A DNA stretch of 64,000 bases from contig NZ_CP029758.2 in the NCBI RefSeq assembly GCF_004006395.2, positions 2,108,001 through 2,172,000 on the forward strand, given 5' to 3'. The position numbers and the translations under genes were made by a program. A model generated the notes under the pieces. That model was not told the origin of the DNA, searched no databases, and saw nothing but the letters and a program-made list of their open reading frames with translations. Of this stretch, positions 26,285 through 35,666 are shown one piece after another (the first letter of the stretch is position 1; every line of letters starts with the position of its first letter). Source of the DNA: Clostridium sp. AWRP. GTDB taxonomy: Bacteria; Bacillota; Clostridia; Clostridiales; Clostridiaceae.

Positions 26285-26350
26285 GGAGATTTTATTAGTG
26301 AATTATTATGATAAATTTAAGAATAATAAAATTTGGGAGGTACACATTAT
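26285..26350 (+). promoter_or_regulatory. Conserved cold-shock leader, copy 1
   Basis: The 66 bases before this csp match the leader of the other csp (31300-31365) at most positions, including ATTTTATTAGTGA and AATTTAAGAATAATAAAAT. ATTTTATTA can pair with TAATAAAAT just before the ribosome site, so a temperature-sensitive hairpin is possible. Confidence 0.5.
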
Positions 26351-26548
26351 ATGAATGGTACAGTAAAATGGTTTAATGGAGAAAAGGGATTTGGATTTAT
26401 CACAGGAGAAGACGGAAAAGATGTTTTTGCACATTTTTCTCAAATAAATTCAAATGGTTATAAAACACTTGATGAAGGTCAGAAAGTTTCTTATGATGTA
26501 GTTGAAGGGCCAAAAGGACTTCAAGCAGAGAATATTACTACTATTTAG
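26351..26548 (+). CDS. Cold-shock protein, CspA family, copy 1
   Basis: A 65-residue single cold-shock domain that binds single-stranded nucleic acid and acts as an RNA chaperone. RNP1 is KGFGFIT and RNP2 is VFAHFS. The start is ATG at 26351, ten bases after GGGAGG; an upstream in-frame TTG lies in the ribosome site. It is nearly identical to the copy at 31366, apart from the last third ([13 protein letters not shown] here, [13 protein letters not shown] there). A terminator follows. Confidence 0.96.
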   Translation: MNGTVKWFNGEKGFGFITGEDGKDVFAHFSQINSNGYKTLDEGQKVSYDVVEGPKGLQAENITTI

Positions 26549-26560
26549 GTAATGAAATTT

Positions 26561-26597
26561 CCCCCTTAAATAATCATCTTATTTGAGGGGGGTTTTA
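26561..26597 (+). terminator. Terminator after csp copy 1
   Basis: CCCCCTTAAATAA (26561-26573) pairs with TTATTTGAGGGGG (26579-26591), one G-T pair, followed by GTTTT. Confidence 0.85.
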
Positions 26598-26631
26598 GTT
26601 ATTTAAAAATTTGTTATGACTATTACTTTTA

Positions 26632-27453
26632 TTATTGATTCCTTTTAGAAAATTCATTAATTAAACTTCTTGCAATAGTGAATTTTTTAGGTATATTAGG
26701 AAAATTATCTTTTGTAAACCAACTAGCTTGTTTTATTTCACTTCCATCAACTTTTATATGGCCGGATTCATATTCTGCAAAAAATCCTATCATTAAGGAA
26801 TTTGGAAATGGCCACGGAGAGCTTCTGTAATATTCAATATTTTTTACTTTTATACCAATTTCTTCAAAAATTTCTCTTTTTACAGCACTATTTAAATCCT
26901 CTCCGGCCTCTACAAAGCCGGCAATTAAGCCGTACATATTGTCTTTAAATCCATTGTTATGTGCAAGAAGTATCTTGTCACCCTTAGTAACTGCAACTAT
27001 TATGGCGGGACAAATTACAGGATACATTATGTGATTACAGTTTGGACAAATTTTAGCCATTTCATCTTTTTTATTTTCCGTTTTAGAGCCACATTTGCTA
27101 CAGAATCTATGAGTCTTATCCCAATTCAGTATTTGACTAGCCCGTCCTGATATTAAAAAAGATTGTTCATCAAGTAGAGAACCAAGGTCGTACAAGTCCA
27201 TTAAGTTGAAATTAATTGGTAAATTCAATTCAGAAGTTGATTCAATGGCAAAGCAAGATTTTTTTTCAATGCTGCCTAAAAAGAATTCAGTTTGATAGTG
27301 AATATCTAGCAATTTAATATCGTTGAAGGTAGGAATTACAAAAATATTTTCTTCCTTTTTCACTAATAGATTTTGTTTATAAAACATACAACATAAGTCG
27401 CTACCTTTACTTCTTTTTAAGGTATCAGATGATATTTTAAAATTATTATTCAT
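26632..27453 (-). CDS. nudC: NAD(+) diphosphatase NudC
   Basis: A 273-residue Nudix hydrolase that cleaves NADH or NAD to NMN and AMP, and in E. coli also removes NAD caps from RNA. The zinc ribbon FCSKCGSKT...CPNC is near residue 118, the Nudix box GFVEAGEDLNSAVKREIFEE is near 178, and the NudC-specific SSPWPFPNS is near 215, equivalent to SQPWPFP. ATG at 27453 is chosen because AAAGGA stands ten bases upstream; an in-frame TTG at 27462 overlaps the site. It stands alone on the minus strand between the two cold-shock genes. Confidence 0.94.
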   Translation of the reverse strand: MNNNFKISSDTLKRSKGSDLCCMFYKQNLLVKKEENIFVIPTFNDIKLLDIHYQTEFFLGSIEKKSCFAIESTSELNLPINFNLMDLYDLGSLLDEQSFLISGRASQILNWDKTHRFCSKCGSKTENKKDEMAKICPNCNHIMYPVICPAIIVAVTKGDKILLAHNNGFKDNMYGLIAGFVEAGEDLNSAVKREIFEEIGIKVKNIEYYRSSPWPFPNSLMIGFFAEYESGHIKVDGSEIKQASWFTKDNFPNIPKKFTIARSLINEFSKRNQ

Positions 27454-27648
27454 ATGAGGCAAATCCTTTCATACTATTTATATTATTTGTACTAAAATAA
27501 GTAACTTTTATTATAGCACCTAATTCAACATAGAGGGTACTTTATCATCTTTTTTAACAATTCTTTAAACTAAAACAAATTTTTAAGCATAATCCCAATT
27601 AAAAATAATTACAATAATTCATATAACTAAAAATTTGGGAGGAAAAGA

Positions 27649-28347
27649 ATGCTTGTTGAAGTAGAAAATTTAAAGAAAAGCTATAAAACCGGAGAGGTTA
27701 TTACAAATGTGTTAAACGGAGTTGAAATGAGTCTAGATAAAGGTGAAATTGGAGTAATTTTAGGACCATCAGGATCTGGAAAATCAACACTTCTCAATAT
27801 GATAGGTGGAATAGATAGGTGTGATTCTGGGAAAATAGCAGTAAATAAAATTGAAATTACAAAGCTAAATGATACTGAACTTACGGATTATAGAAGAAAT
27901 TATATAGGATTTATATTTCAGTTTTACAACTTGATACAAAACTTAACTGTTCTTGAAAATGTAGAAGTAGTTTCAAATATAAGTAAGGCACCTTTAAAGA
28001 CAGATAAAATATTAAAAGCAGTAGGAATGTTTGATAAAAGATATAGATTTCCAAGAGAGTTGAGTGGAGGAGAGCAGCAGAGGGTTTCAATTGCAAGGGC
28101 AGTAGTTAAAAACCCAAAGCTCCTTTTATGTGACGAACCAACTGGAGCGTTAGATTTTTCAACATCTAGGGAGATATTGAAACTTTTACAGAAAGTAAAT
28201 GAAGAATTTAAAACAACTATACTTATGATAACTCATAATACAGCAATAAGTCATATGGCCCACAGGATTTACAAAGTTAGAAATGGAGAGATTACAGACA
28301 AAATTTTAAATGACACAATTGTCCCTGTAGAAAGGATTGAGTGGTAG
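27649..28347 (+). CDS. ABC transporter ATPase, MacB/LolD type
   Basis: A 232-residue ABC ATPase. Walker A GPSGSGKST is near residue 39, the signature LSGGEQQRVSIARA near 142, Walker B LLLCDEPTGALD near 162 and the switch His in LMITHN. The subgroup serves FtsX-like permeases (MacB, LolD, YtrE). The start is ATG behind GGGAGGAAAAG. Its stop overlaps the start of the permease, so the two are coupled. Such pairs move peptides or lipids or act as mechanotransmitters; the substrate is not known. Confidence 0.94.
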   Translation: MLVEVENLKKSYKTGEVITNVLNGVEMSLDKGEIGVILGPSGSGKSTLLNMIGGIDRCDSGKIAVNKIEITKLNDTELTDYRRNYIGFIFQFYNLIQNLTVLENVEVVSNISKAPLKTDKILKAVGMFDKRYRFPRELSGGEQQRVSIARAVVKNPKLLLCDEPTGALDFSTSREILKLLQKVNEEFKTTILMITHNTAISHMAHRIYKVRNGEITDKILNDTIVPVERIEW

Positions 28348-30590
28348 TGGTTATAAATAAGAAAATTAAGAGAACTATAATGGAAAATAAGTCACAGTAT
28401 TTTGGATCCCTAGCTCTTATAGTAATAAGTTGTTTGCTTTTTACCATGTTTAATCAACTGAAAATAAATATGAGTAAAATAACTTCTTCATTTGAGAAAA
28501 ATTACAACCTTGAAGATGCAAGTTTTATAACAGAGAAAAAAATTTTAGATGTAAAAAATTTGGAATCAAAATTTAATATGGTAGTAGAAGAAAGCAAGTC
28601 AGTTGATTATGAAGTTTCTAGTGGTAAAACTTTACGAATATTAACTTACAATACAAAAGTAAATATACCTGCTGTAACTGAGGGAAAATTACCTGATAAA
28701 GGGGAAATTCTTATGGATCCTGCATATGCAAGAGCAAATAAATTAAAAATTGGTGATCATATTACTTTGTACAAAAATATTTTTGAAATATCGGGTTTTA
28801 TGTCCCTTCCAAATTATATATACTCTTTGAAATCTGAAAATGATTTGATTAGTGATCCAAATAGTTTTGGAATAGTGGTTATTGGAAAAGACGATTTTGA
28901 TAAAATAAATATGGGGAGCAGGTTTTACTCAATAAGATTTAAAGGTAGTAGAAATAATTTAAGCTCTAGGATATTTGACATTAAAGATTATTTAAATCGT
29001 AGTAATATAGTTGTTTTGAGGTGGATAAGTGCAAGTGAAAATCCTAGAATAACGTATGTAAATTTGAAACTAGAGGGAATAAATAAAATGAGTTCTTCAA
29101 TGCCTATTGCAATATTAGCAATTACATGCATACTTACAGGAGTAGTTATGTGGAGAATGTTAAAAAAGGAATTTACGTCAATTGGAACGCTCTATGCAAT
29201 TGGCTATAAAAAAAGAGAAATTATGAATCATTATATGAGGTATCCTCTTATAATTGCAGTACTAGGTGGAATACTGGGTACAATTTTGGGTGGCTTTGCC
29301 CTAAAGCCCTTGTTAAATTTAATGATTACTTATTTTAATATGCCTATAGAAACCATAGAGTTTAATTTAAAATATATTTTCATAAGTATTATATTACCAG
29401 TCATTTTCCTTGGAGTTAGTGGATATTTTGTTATAAATAAAGCACTTAAATATTCACCCCTTCAGCTTATGAGAGGAGGAGATCAAAAGTCAAAAGTCAG
29501 CTTTATTGAAAGAAATTTAAAACTTGATATATTCAAATTTTCAACTAAGTTTAAAATAAGAGAGCAACTTAGAAATACTGGAAGAAGTGCATTCCTATTA
29601 CTTGGAATTATTTTTGCAACTATGCTGCTGCTTTTAGGATTTGCACAAAAGAGCTCTTTTGATTTTTTAATAAATAAAAGCTTTGGCGAAGCTTTTAGAT
29701 ACAGATATTATTATGTATTTAATTCTTTACAAATAGAAAAGCCTGCAATTGGCGAAGCTTTTTTAGAAATACCATTTGCAGTGAAGGGAAATGATAATAC
29801 AAATTTAACAGTGTACGGAATAAATCCTAATTCTAAATATGTTTTATTAAAGAATATGTCAGGTGAAAAACTCAATTATAAAAAGGTTATAATAACAAGA
29901 TCGTTAGCTGAAAGATTAAAAGTTAAAAGCGGTGATACAATTGATATTATAAATAAGCTGAATTCAAAACCATATAAAATAACTATTGATAGCATAGCTG
30001 AAACTTATGCAGGAGAATATATATTTATGCCTATTTTGCGTCTCAATAATATGCTCAAATATTCTTCTAATAGCTATATTGGGCTTTGGAATATTAATAA
30101 AATAGATATTCCTCAATCTAAATTGCTTAGTAGTGGAACAGTTGATGATCTTAAAAATGCATTTAATTCAATGACACAGCCACTTCAATACTCTATTGCC
30201 ATTGTATCATTTGTATCATTTTTGATTGGACTTATTGTAGTATATGTTGTAACTTCTTTAATCATAGATGAAAATAGGAAAAGTATATCTCTGATGAAAG
30301 TTTTTGGATATAAAAGGAAGGAAATTTATTCACTCATTTTGAATAGCTCTTTTTTCATAGTAGTTCTTGGATATATTTTAGGAATACCTTTGCTTTTGAT
30401 ATCTCTTGAGGCTATGTTCAAATCTTTGACAAAGAGCATGAATTTTGAATTTCCTGTTGTTATAGACTATCCTTATATCATTTTAGGATTTCTTATACTA
30501 TGGTTTACTTATGAAATTTCAAAGATGTTAAATAAAAGAAAGATAAATAGAATTAAGATGGAGGAAGCTTTAAAATCAGAAATGGAATGA
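28341..30590 (+). CDS. FtsX-domain ABC transporter permease
   Basis: A 749-residue permease. There is one helix near residue 25, a large outer domain (about 45-250), three helices (about 255-365), a second segment starting near 420 with another outer domain, and three final helices from about 615 to 735. Both three-helix groups carry FtsX-domain features (TSIGTLYAIGYKKREI and KSISLMKVFGYKRKEI). It starts by GTG at 28341 or 28347 overlapping the ATPase stop. The outer domain in both halves makes it similar to two-FtsX exporters of Gram-positive bacteria. No two-component system adjoins it. Confidence 0.88.
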   Translation: MVVVINKKIKRTIMENKSQYFGSLALIVISCLLFTMFNQLKINMSKITSSFEKNYNLEDASFITEKKILDVKNLESKFNMVVEESKSVDYEVSSGKTLRILTYNTKVNIPAVTEGKLPDKGEILMDPAYARANKLKIGDHITLYKNIFEISGFMSLPNYIYSLKSENDLISDPNSFGIVVIGKDDFDKINMGSRFYSIRFKGSRNNLSSRIFDIKDYLNRSNIVVLRWISASENPRITYVNLKLEGINKMSSSMPIAILAITCILTGVVMWRMLKKEFTSIGTLYAIGYKKREIMNHYMRYPLIIAVLGGILGTILGGFALKPLLNLMITYFNMPIETIEFNLKYIFISIILPVIFLGVSGYFVINKALKYSPLQLMRGGDQKSKVSFIERNLKLDIFKFSTKFKIREQLRNTGRSAFLLLGIIFATMLLLLGFAQKSSFDFLINKSFGEAFRYRYYYVFNSLQIEKPAIGEAFLEIPFAVKGNDNTNLTVYGINPNSKYVLLKNMSGEKLNYKKVIITRSLAERLKVKSGDTIDIINKLNSKPYKITIDSIAETYAGEYIFMPILRLNNMLKYSSNSYIGLWNINKIDIPQSKLLSSGTVDDLKNAFNSMTQPLQYSIAIVSFVSFLIGLIVVYVVTSLIIDENRKSISLMKVFGYKRKEIYSLILNSSFFIVVLGYILGIPLLLISLEAMFKSLTKSMNFEFPVVIDYPYIILGFLILWFTYEISKMLNKRKINRIKMEEALKSEME

Positions 30591-30677
30591 AATATTTTGT
30601 ACAATTTTATAAATTTTTCATAATAAGTTATACTATAATAATGGTAATAGGAAATATTAAAGAGGGAGTGATTTTTT

Positions 30678-31163
30678 ATGCAAGGTAAGATTTTAGTTGT
30701 GTACTACTCACTTGAGGGAAACACAAGACTTATAGCTGAAACTATTTCAAAAGAGATATCCGGTGACATTTTAGAAATAAAGCCTAAAAAAAGTATAGAT
30801 CCACACAGCAAAATGAGGTACTTCATAGGTGGAAAGCAGGCCATGACTAAGGAAAAGCCAGAGATTTTACCCTATGATATAAATCCTGAAGATTATGATC
30901 TTTTATTCATTGGAACTCCGGTTTGGGCATGGACTTTTTCACCAGCCATAAGGAGTTTTTTTGCCAATACAAATTTAAAAGGTAAGAAGATAGCTTTATT
31001 TAGCTGCAATGGTGGGAGCAATGGAAAAACTTTTGAAAATATGAAAGAGCAGCTTGAAGGTAACGAATTTCTAGGGGAAATTGAATTTAAAGATCCTCTT
31101 AAAAATGACACGGAAGAAAATATAGAAAGAGCTAAAAAATGGTGTAACAGTATTTGCAAATAA
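30678..31163 (+). CDS. Flavodoxin
   Basis: A 161-residue FMN-binding electron carrier. YYSLEGNTRLIAETI near residue 9 is the FMN phosphate loop, with TPVWAWTFSPAIRSF near 76 and FSCNGGSNGKTF near 104 as the isoalloxazine-contacting loops. These match the flavodoxin-like family found in clostridia, slightly longer than classical flavodoxins. The start is ATG after AAGAGGGAGTG. It follows the ABC permease by 87 bases and precedes the second csp leader. Confidence 0.88.
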   Translation: MQGKILVVYYSLEGNTRLIAETISKEISGDILEIKPKKSIDPHSKMRYFIGGKQAMTKEKPEILPYDINPEDYDLLFIGTPVWAWTFSPAIRSFFANTNLKGKKIALFSCNGGSNGKTFENMKEQLEGNEFLGEIEFKDPLKNDTEENIERAKKWCNSICK

Positions 31164-31299
31164 TAATTTAGCATATTTAACATAAATAACTTGCGTTATA
31201 TAATAAATTGTGTTATTCTTAACAAGAACTTAAATTAATAGTTAATAATTAAACACAAATATATTTCAATTAGTACTTAACGATAGAGTATGTTGATAT

Positions 31300-31365
31300 G
31301 GGAATTTTATTAGTGAGTTATTGCGATGAATTTAAGAATAATAAAATTTCGGAGGTACGCATCAT
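31300..31365 (+). promoter_or_regulatory. Conserved cold-shock leader, copy 2
   Basis: Matches 26285-26350 with few changes, including ATTTTATTAGTGA and AATAATAAAAT. The conserved block stops shortly upstream, so the sharing covers the leader rather than a long duplication. Confidence 0.5.
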
Positions 31366-31563
31366 ATGAATGGTACAGTAAAATGGTTTAATGGAGAAAA
31401 AGGATTTGGATTTATTACAGGAGAAGATGGAAAAGATATTTTTGCGCATTTTTCTCAAATAAATGCAGATGGATATAAAACACTTGAAGAAGGTCAAAAA
31501 GTTTCTTATGACGAAGGTCAGGGACAAAAGGGACCTCAAGCAGAAAATATTACTGTTCTCTAA
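31366..31563 (+). CDS. Cold-shock protein, CspA family, copy 2
   Basis: A 65-residue cold-shock domain with RNP1 KGFGFIT and RNP2 IFAHFS, nearly identical to the copy at 26351. Ribosome site CGGAGG precedes the ATG. The two genes are direct repeats 5,015 bp apart with nudC, an ABC exporter and a flavodoxin between. The DNA stays alike through silent sites, so the duplication is either recent or maintained by gene conversion. A terminator follows. Confidence 0.96.
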   Translation: MNGTVKWFNGEKGFGFITGEDGKDIFAHFSQINADGYKTLEEGQKVSYDEGQGQKGPQAENITVL

Positions 31564-31575
31564 TTAATGATCTTT

Positions 31576-31610
31576 ACCCCTTGAATGGTTATTCTATTTG
31601 AGGGGTTTTT
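31576..31610 (+). terminator. Terminator after csp copy 2
   Basis: ACCCCT (31576-31581) pairs with AGGGGT (31601-31606), extended by A/T pairs, then TTTT. It resembles the terminator of copy 1. Confidence 0.75.
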
Positions 31611-31664
31611 AGTTGCCTATAGTTAGATTTTACAAATTTAATTAACATAAACAAAATTCTTATT

Positions 31665-31692
31665 ATTAGATGGAGTTTTAACTCCATCTAAT
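31665..31692 (-). terminator. Hairpin after the aminotransferase gene
   Basis: ATTAGATGGAGT (31665-31676) pairs perfectly with 31681-31692 across TTTA. It lies just past the minus-strand aminotransferase stop. The core is the same as the terminal hairpin of repeat family B. Confidence 0.5.
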
Positions 31693-31701
31693 ACCAAAAA
31701 T

Positions 31702-32883
31702 TTATTTATTTTTAAGCACTTCTCCTAATCTTTTAATTCCTTCTATAATCCTATCATCTGGCATGTTTGAATAATTTAATCTAAAGGAATTTTTGAAATT
31801 AGCATTTGGAAAAAATGATTCTCCAGCTACAAATGCCACATTGTTTTTTATTGCTTTAGTAAAAATATCTGAAGCATCCATATTTGAAGGAAGTTGAATC
31901 CATATGAAAAGTCCGCCATCAGGAAGAGTATGTTTTATATCTTTAGGAAAATACTTTTCTATACACTGTATCATAAGTTCTCTCCTGTGTCTGTATACTT
32001 CTTTGATTTTTTGTATATGTTCTTCTATATCATACATTTCCATATATTTTGCAGTAATCATTTGTGCGAATATATCAGTATGCAAATCTGCACTTTGCTT
32101 AAAAGGAACATATTTCTGAATAATACTCTTATCTGCACATATCCAGCCAAGTCTTAAGCCAGGAGCAAATATCTTTGAAAAAGTACTTAAGTAAATTACT
32201 CTTCCTTCAGTATCAAAATGCTTTACCGGTGGAAGCTCTTCTCCAGCAAATCTTATTGCACCATAGGGGTTGTCTTCTATTATTACTATATCAAATTTAT
32301 TTGCTATTTCTACTAGCCTTTTTCTCCTTTCAAGACTCATAGTTCTTCCAGTTGGATTTTGAAAATCGGGTATGGTGTAGATAAATTTTGCATTAGGATT
32401 ATCATTAAGGGCCTTTTCAAGCTCTTCCATAATCATTCCTTCTTCATCCATAGGAATTTCTTTAAAGTTTGGAAGATAGGTTTTAAAAGCACTGATAGCT
32501 GCAAGGTAAGTTGGACTTTCACAAATTATAGTGTCACCTTCATCTATAAATACTTTTCCTGAAAGGTCTAAAGCCTGTTGGGAACCTGTAGTAACTATTA
32601 TGTTATCCATAGATGTTTTTATACTTAGTTTCTCCATTCTCTTACAGATAGCTTCTCTTAAGGGGATATATCCTTCAGTGGTACTGTATTGAAGAGATGC
32701 TTCGCCGCATTCGGTTAAAACTTTTATGCATACATTTTTTAGCTCATCAACAGGAAAAAGTTCTGGTGCTGGCAGACCTCCTGCAAAAGATATTATTTCA
32801 GGTTTTTCTGTAACTTTTAAAATTTCACGTATTTCTGAAGGCCTAACAAAATTATTTCTTTTTGAAAATTTACTATAATTCAT
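31702..32883 (-). CDS. PLP-dependent aminotransferase (2-aminoadipate/aromatic type)
   Basis: A 393-residue fold-type I aminotransferase. TTGSQQALDL near residue 98 binds the cofactor phosphate, PDFQNPTG near 170, IIEDNPYG near 200, and STFSKIFAPGLRLGW near 230 holds the PLP-binding Lys; FRLNYSN near 370 has the carboxylate-binding Arg. The family includes 2-aminoadipate, aromatic and branched-chain transaminases. ATG at 32883 follows AAGGAGTG. It lies 13 bases after a MocR regulator whose C-terminal domain resembles it, so it is likely that regulator's target. Confidence 0.9.
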   Translation of the reverse strand: MNYSKFSKRNNFVRPSEIREILKVTEKPEIISFAGGLPAPELFPVDELKNVCIKVLTECGEASLQYSTTEGYIPLREAICKRMEKLSIKTSMDNIIVTTGSQQALDLSGKVFIDEGDTIICESPTYLAAISAFKTYLPNFKEIPMDEEGMIMEELEKALNDNPNAKFIYTIPDFQNPTGRTMSLERRKRLVEIANKFDIVIIEDNPYGAIRFAGEELPPVKHFDTEGRVIYLSTFSKIFAPGLRLGWICADKSIIQKYVPFKQSADLHTDIFAQMITAKYMEMYDIEEHIQKIKEVYRHRRELMIQCIEKYFPKDIKHTLPDGGLFIWIQLPSNMDASDIFTKAIKNNVAFVAGESFFPNANFKNSFRLNYSNMPDDRIIEGIKRLGEVLKNK

Positions 32884-32895
32884 AAGTAACACTCC

Positions 32896-34419
32896 TTATA
32901 TAATAGGTTTTCCCCAATAATTATCCTGGTTAACTGTTGAAGAATTTGTATTTTGAAGCAGTTCTGCTATAGATTTCATAAGCTTATTTAATCCAATACT
33001 TATATTTTTTGCATTCTCGAAAGTGTAATTTAGTCTCATATAGCTTTTACCATCGCTTCCTTCAGGGTAGAATACATTCCCTGGAGCATAGGAAACACCT
33101 TTCTTAGAGCATTTTAATAATAATTGTGTTTGTGAAATATTTTCAGGAAGCTTGCACCAAATGTAATAACCACCTTTAGGAAGATTAAAACTAATACCAA
33201 GAGATTTATTTTTTTCAAGTATGCTGAGCATTAAATCCCTTTTTTTCATATATTCTTTGCATATTAGCTTTATATGATCTTCATACAATCTTTCCCGTAA
33301 AAATTTATCTAATATATACTGTGAAGCTGTGTTAACGTGAAGATCTGTCATTTGCTTTAATAGAGCAAACTTTTTTATTACTTGTACAGGTGCAGCAGCC
33401 CATCCAACACGCATACCTGAAAACATAGTTTTAGAAAATGTACTTAAATATATGACATAGCCATATGTATCTAGGGATTTTAAAGATGGCAAGTATATAT
33501 TCTCATAGTTTATTTCACTGTAAGGGTCATCTTCGATAATTGGAAGCTGATATTTATATGCCAAATTTAGCAGCTTGTATCTTTTTTCTAAACTCATAAC
33601 TATTGAAGTTGGATTTTGAAAAGTAGGTACTGTGTATAAAAATTTAGGCTTATATTTATTTAGTAAAATTTCAAGCACATCTAAGTTTATACCATCACTT
33701 TCCATAGGAACTCCTATAACTTTTGCTCCTGACAATTTAAATAGTTCAATTGCACTCATAAATGTAGGTTCTTCTACTATAACCACATCTCCTTTACTTA
33801 GAAAGGCTCTTCCAATAAAATCTATTCCCTGCATAGAGCCTGAAAGTATCATTATTTCCTTAGGAGAAACAGATATGTTTCTTGATTTTAGTAATTTGCT
33901 CAAGCTTTCCCTAAGGGGATAATATCCATAAGAAGAAATATAAGCTAGCATATCATTTCCACAACTTTCCCATAAGTCTTTTTGCAATTTTACTATGTCC
34001 TTAAGAGGATGCAAACTTGGATCTGCAATACCAGCTGAAAAAGATATATTTTTTTCTCCTCCTACTGAATTTATTATGTCAACAATGTCATGATTATTAG
34101 CGGAACTTACATTTGAATCGAAAAATTGATACCATGAAAGCGGTACAGTATGATTTCTAATGCTTAACTGCTTATTTTTTGTGTTATTTGCCACTATAGT
34201 TCCTTTTCCTTTGTGGGACTCTAATAAACCTAAAGATTTCAATTCTTCATAAGCACTAATTACTGTACTTCTGCTCACGCTAAGCTCTTCTGCAAGTTTG
34301 CGCTCAGATGGAAGTAAAAAATTTGATGGAAGCATACCAGAGTAAATCATATTTCTTATTTCATTTTTAATTTGTACGTAAATTGGTATGGAGCTTTTTT
34401 TGTCTATAGAAATGCGCAT
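32896..34419 (-). CDS. MocR-type GntR regulator with aminotransferase domain
   Basis: A 507-residue MocR/PdxR-type regulator. The N-terminal GntR winged helix (about 8-75) has LPSERKLAEELSVSRSTVI. After a linker comes a full aminotransferase-like domain (about 115-490) with SGSMQGIDF, VPTFQNPTS, IIEDDPYSE and STFSKTMFSGMRVGW, keeping the PLP Lys. Such proteins use PLP or a PLP-amino-acid adduct as the signal. ATG at 34419 is seven bases after AAAGAGTGA. It is upstream of and co-directional with the aminotransferase, which suggests joint control of that amino-acid step. Confidence 0.93.
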   Translation of the reverse strand: MRISIDKKSSIPIYVQIKNEIRNMIYSGMLPSNFLLPSERKLAEELSVSRSTVISAYEELKSLGLLESHKGKGTIVANNTKNKQLSIRNHTVPLSWYQFFDSNVSSANNHDIVDIINSVGGEKNISFSAGIADPSLHPLKDIVKLQKDLWESCGNDMLAYISSYGYYPLRESLSKLLKSRNISVSPKEIMILSGSMQGIDFIGRAFLSKGDVVIVEEPTFMSAIELFKLSGAKVIGVPMESDGINLDVLEILLNKYKPKFLYTVPTFQNPTSIVMSLEKRYKLLNLAYKYQLPIIEDDPYSEINYENIYLPSLKSLDTYGYVIYLSTFSKTMFSGMRVGWAAAPVQVIKKFALLKQMTDLHVNTASQYILDKFLRERLYEDHIKLICKEYMKKRDLMLSILEKNKSLGISFNLPKGGYYIWCKLPENISQTQLLLKCSKKGVSYAPGNVFYPEGSDGKSYMRLNYTFENAKNISIGLNKLMKSIAELLQNTNSSTVNQDNYWGKPII

Positions 34420-34522
34420 TTCTATCACTCTTTCTAAAATTTAAAAAATATTATATACATAATAACATTAAATTTTTATATTTAAACTACCAATTCTTAT
34501 ATTTAAAACCAATCCAATCTCA

Positions 34523-35452
34523 TCATTGATGGGTTAAAGGGATAAAAGCATGAATATATTCACTGCTTGCACCAAGAATTGCTACTAATCCAAAATAAAC
34601 TAAAGTAAATACAATTCTTGTTGAGGGTTTCATTTCATAATATTCCTTTTGAGGGTTTTTATAATACTTGTACAATTCTACAATCCCTAAAATTAAAAAT
34701 ATGATTAGCACAGGGTTGAAAAATTTTATACAAGCCAAAGCAAAAACAGGAATACCGACAAACCATAACTTAGGCGTTATAGCTGTAGCAATTCTACCAC
34801 CATCTAGGGGATGAATAGGTACTAGATTAAATAAATTCATAAAAAATCCTGTATATGCTAGTGCTAAGAAAACATTATTGTGAGTTAAAAGATAAATAGG
34901 TACACAAAGTAGGGCGGCAATGCTGCCTGCAGCTGGTCCTGCTGCAGCCATAAAAGCTTCATCTTTTGCAGTTTTAGGCATTTCCTTCATTGATATGAGT
35001 GCACCAACAAAGGGTATAAATATTGGAGTTGAAACAGGAAGATGAATTTTTTTAGCAGCTGCGTAGTGCCCCATCTCGTGGGCAAACAATAAAAGTATAA
35101 AGCCTACTCCAAAAACAACACCGTACATGCTGGCGTATATAAAAATAGCTAATATCATAGAACCTAGTGTATAAAATATTTTACTTAGTTTAAGTAGTAC
35201 AACTAAGAATTTGAATTTCGCAAAAAATATTAATGCACCTTTAAATTTTAAAAGAAAAGCTCCTATTATTCCCAAAATCCCAATTTTACTTTTTTTTGAC
35301 TTTATCTTTTTTAGTATAGGAGACGTTACACTTGAATTTTCTGTGAATTCATCATTAGCATCTGCTTTATAAGGCACATTATCTCCCTTGATTTCAGTAT
35401 ATAGATTATTTACAGATTGGTTTTCGTTTTTTGATTTAGTCTTACCAAACAT
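34523..35452 (-). CDS. Site-2 protease-like M50 metallopeptidase
   Basis: A 309-residue integral membrane zinc protease of the M50 family. The zinc motif is FAHEMGHYAAAKK near residue 124 (HExxH), the second metal motif is PIHPLDGGR near 215, and PIFIPFVGALISM lies between. About six hydrophobic segments follow a charged N-terminal tail of some 55 residues. Short family members of this kind cleave membrane-bound substrates such as anti-sigma factors, but the target here is unknown. The ATG follows AAGAGGTGA. It stands alone. Confidence 0.88.
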   Translation of the reverse strand: MFGKTKSKNENQSVNNLYTEIKGDNVPYKADANDEFTENSSVTSPILKKIKSKKSKIGILGIIGAFLLKFKGALIFFAKFKFLVVLLKLSKIFYTLGSMILAIFIYASMYGVVFGVGFILLLFAHEMGHYAAAKKIHLPVSTPIFIPFVGALISMKEMPKTAKDEAFMAAAGPAAGSIAALLCVPIYLLTHNNVFLALAYTGFFMNLFNLVPIHPLDGGRIATAITPKLWFVGIPVFALACIKFFNPVLIIFLILGIVELYKYYKNPQKEYYEMKPSTRIVFTLVYFGLVAILGASSEYIHAFIPLTHQ

Positions 35453-35666
35453 TTAAATCACCTCTTTATATATCTCGTGTAGAATATATTCTATTATATA
35501 AATGATAACAAAATAAAAAATATTAGTAAAATAAAAAATTATAAAGATAAATGAAAGTTATTATAGAGTGAAATATTAACTATCAATACAATTTACTTTC
35601 CTAGTATTTGACAATAGAAATTGAATAAATATTTTGTTATAATATATTATAGGTGGTGATATATAT

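Noticed and set aside
26351..31563. Paired csp genes as an insertion-element composite
   Set aside because: Similarity stops at the gene and its leader; there are no terminal repeats or transposase.
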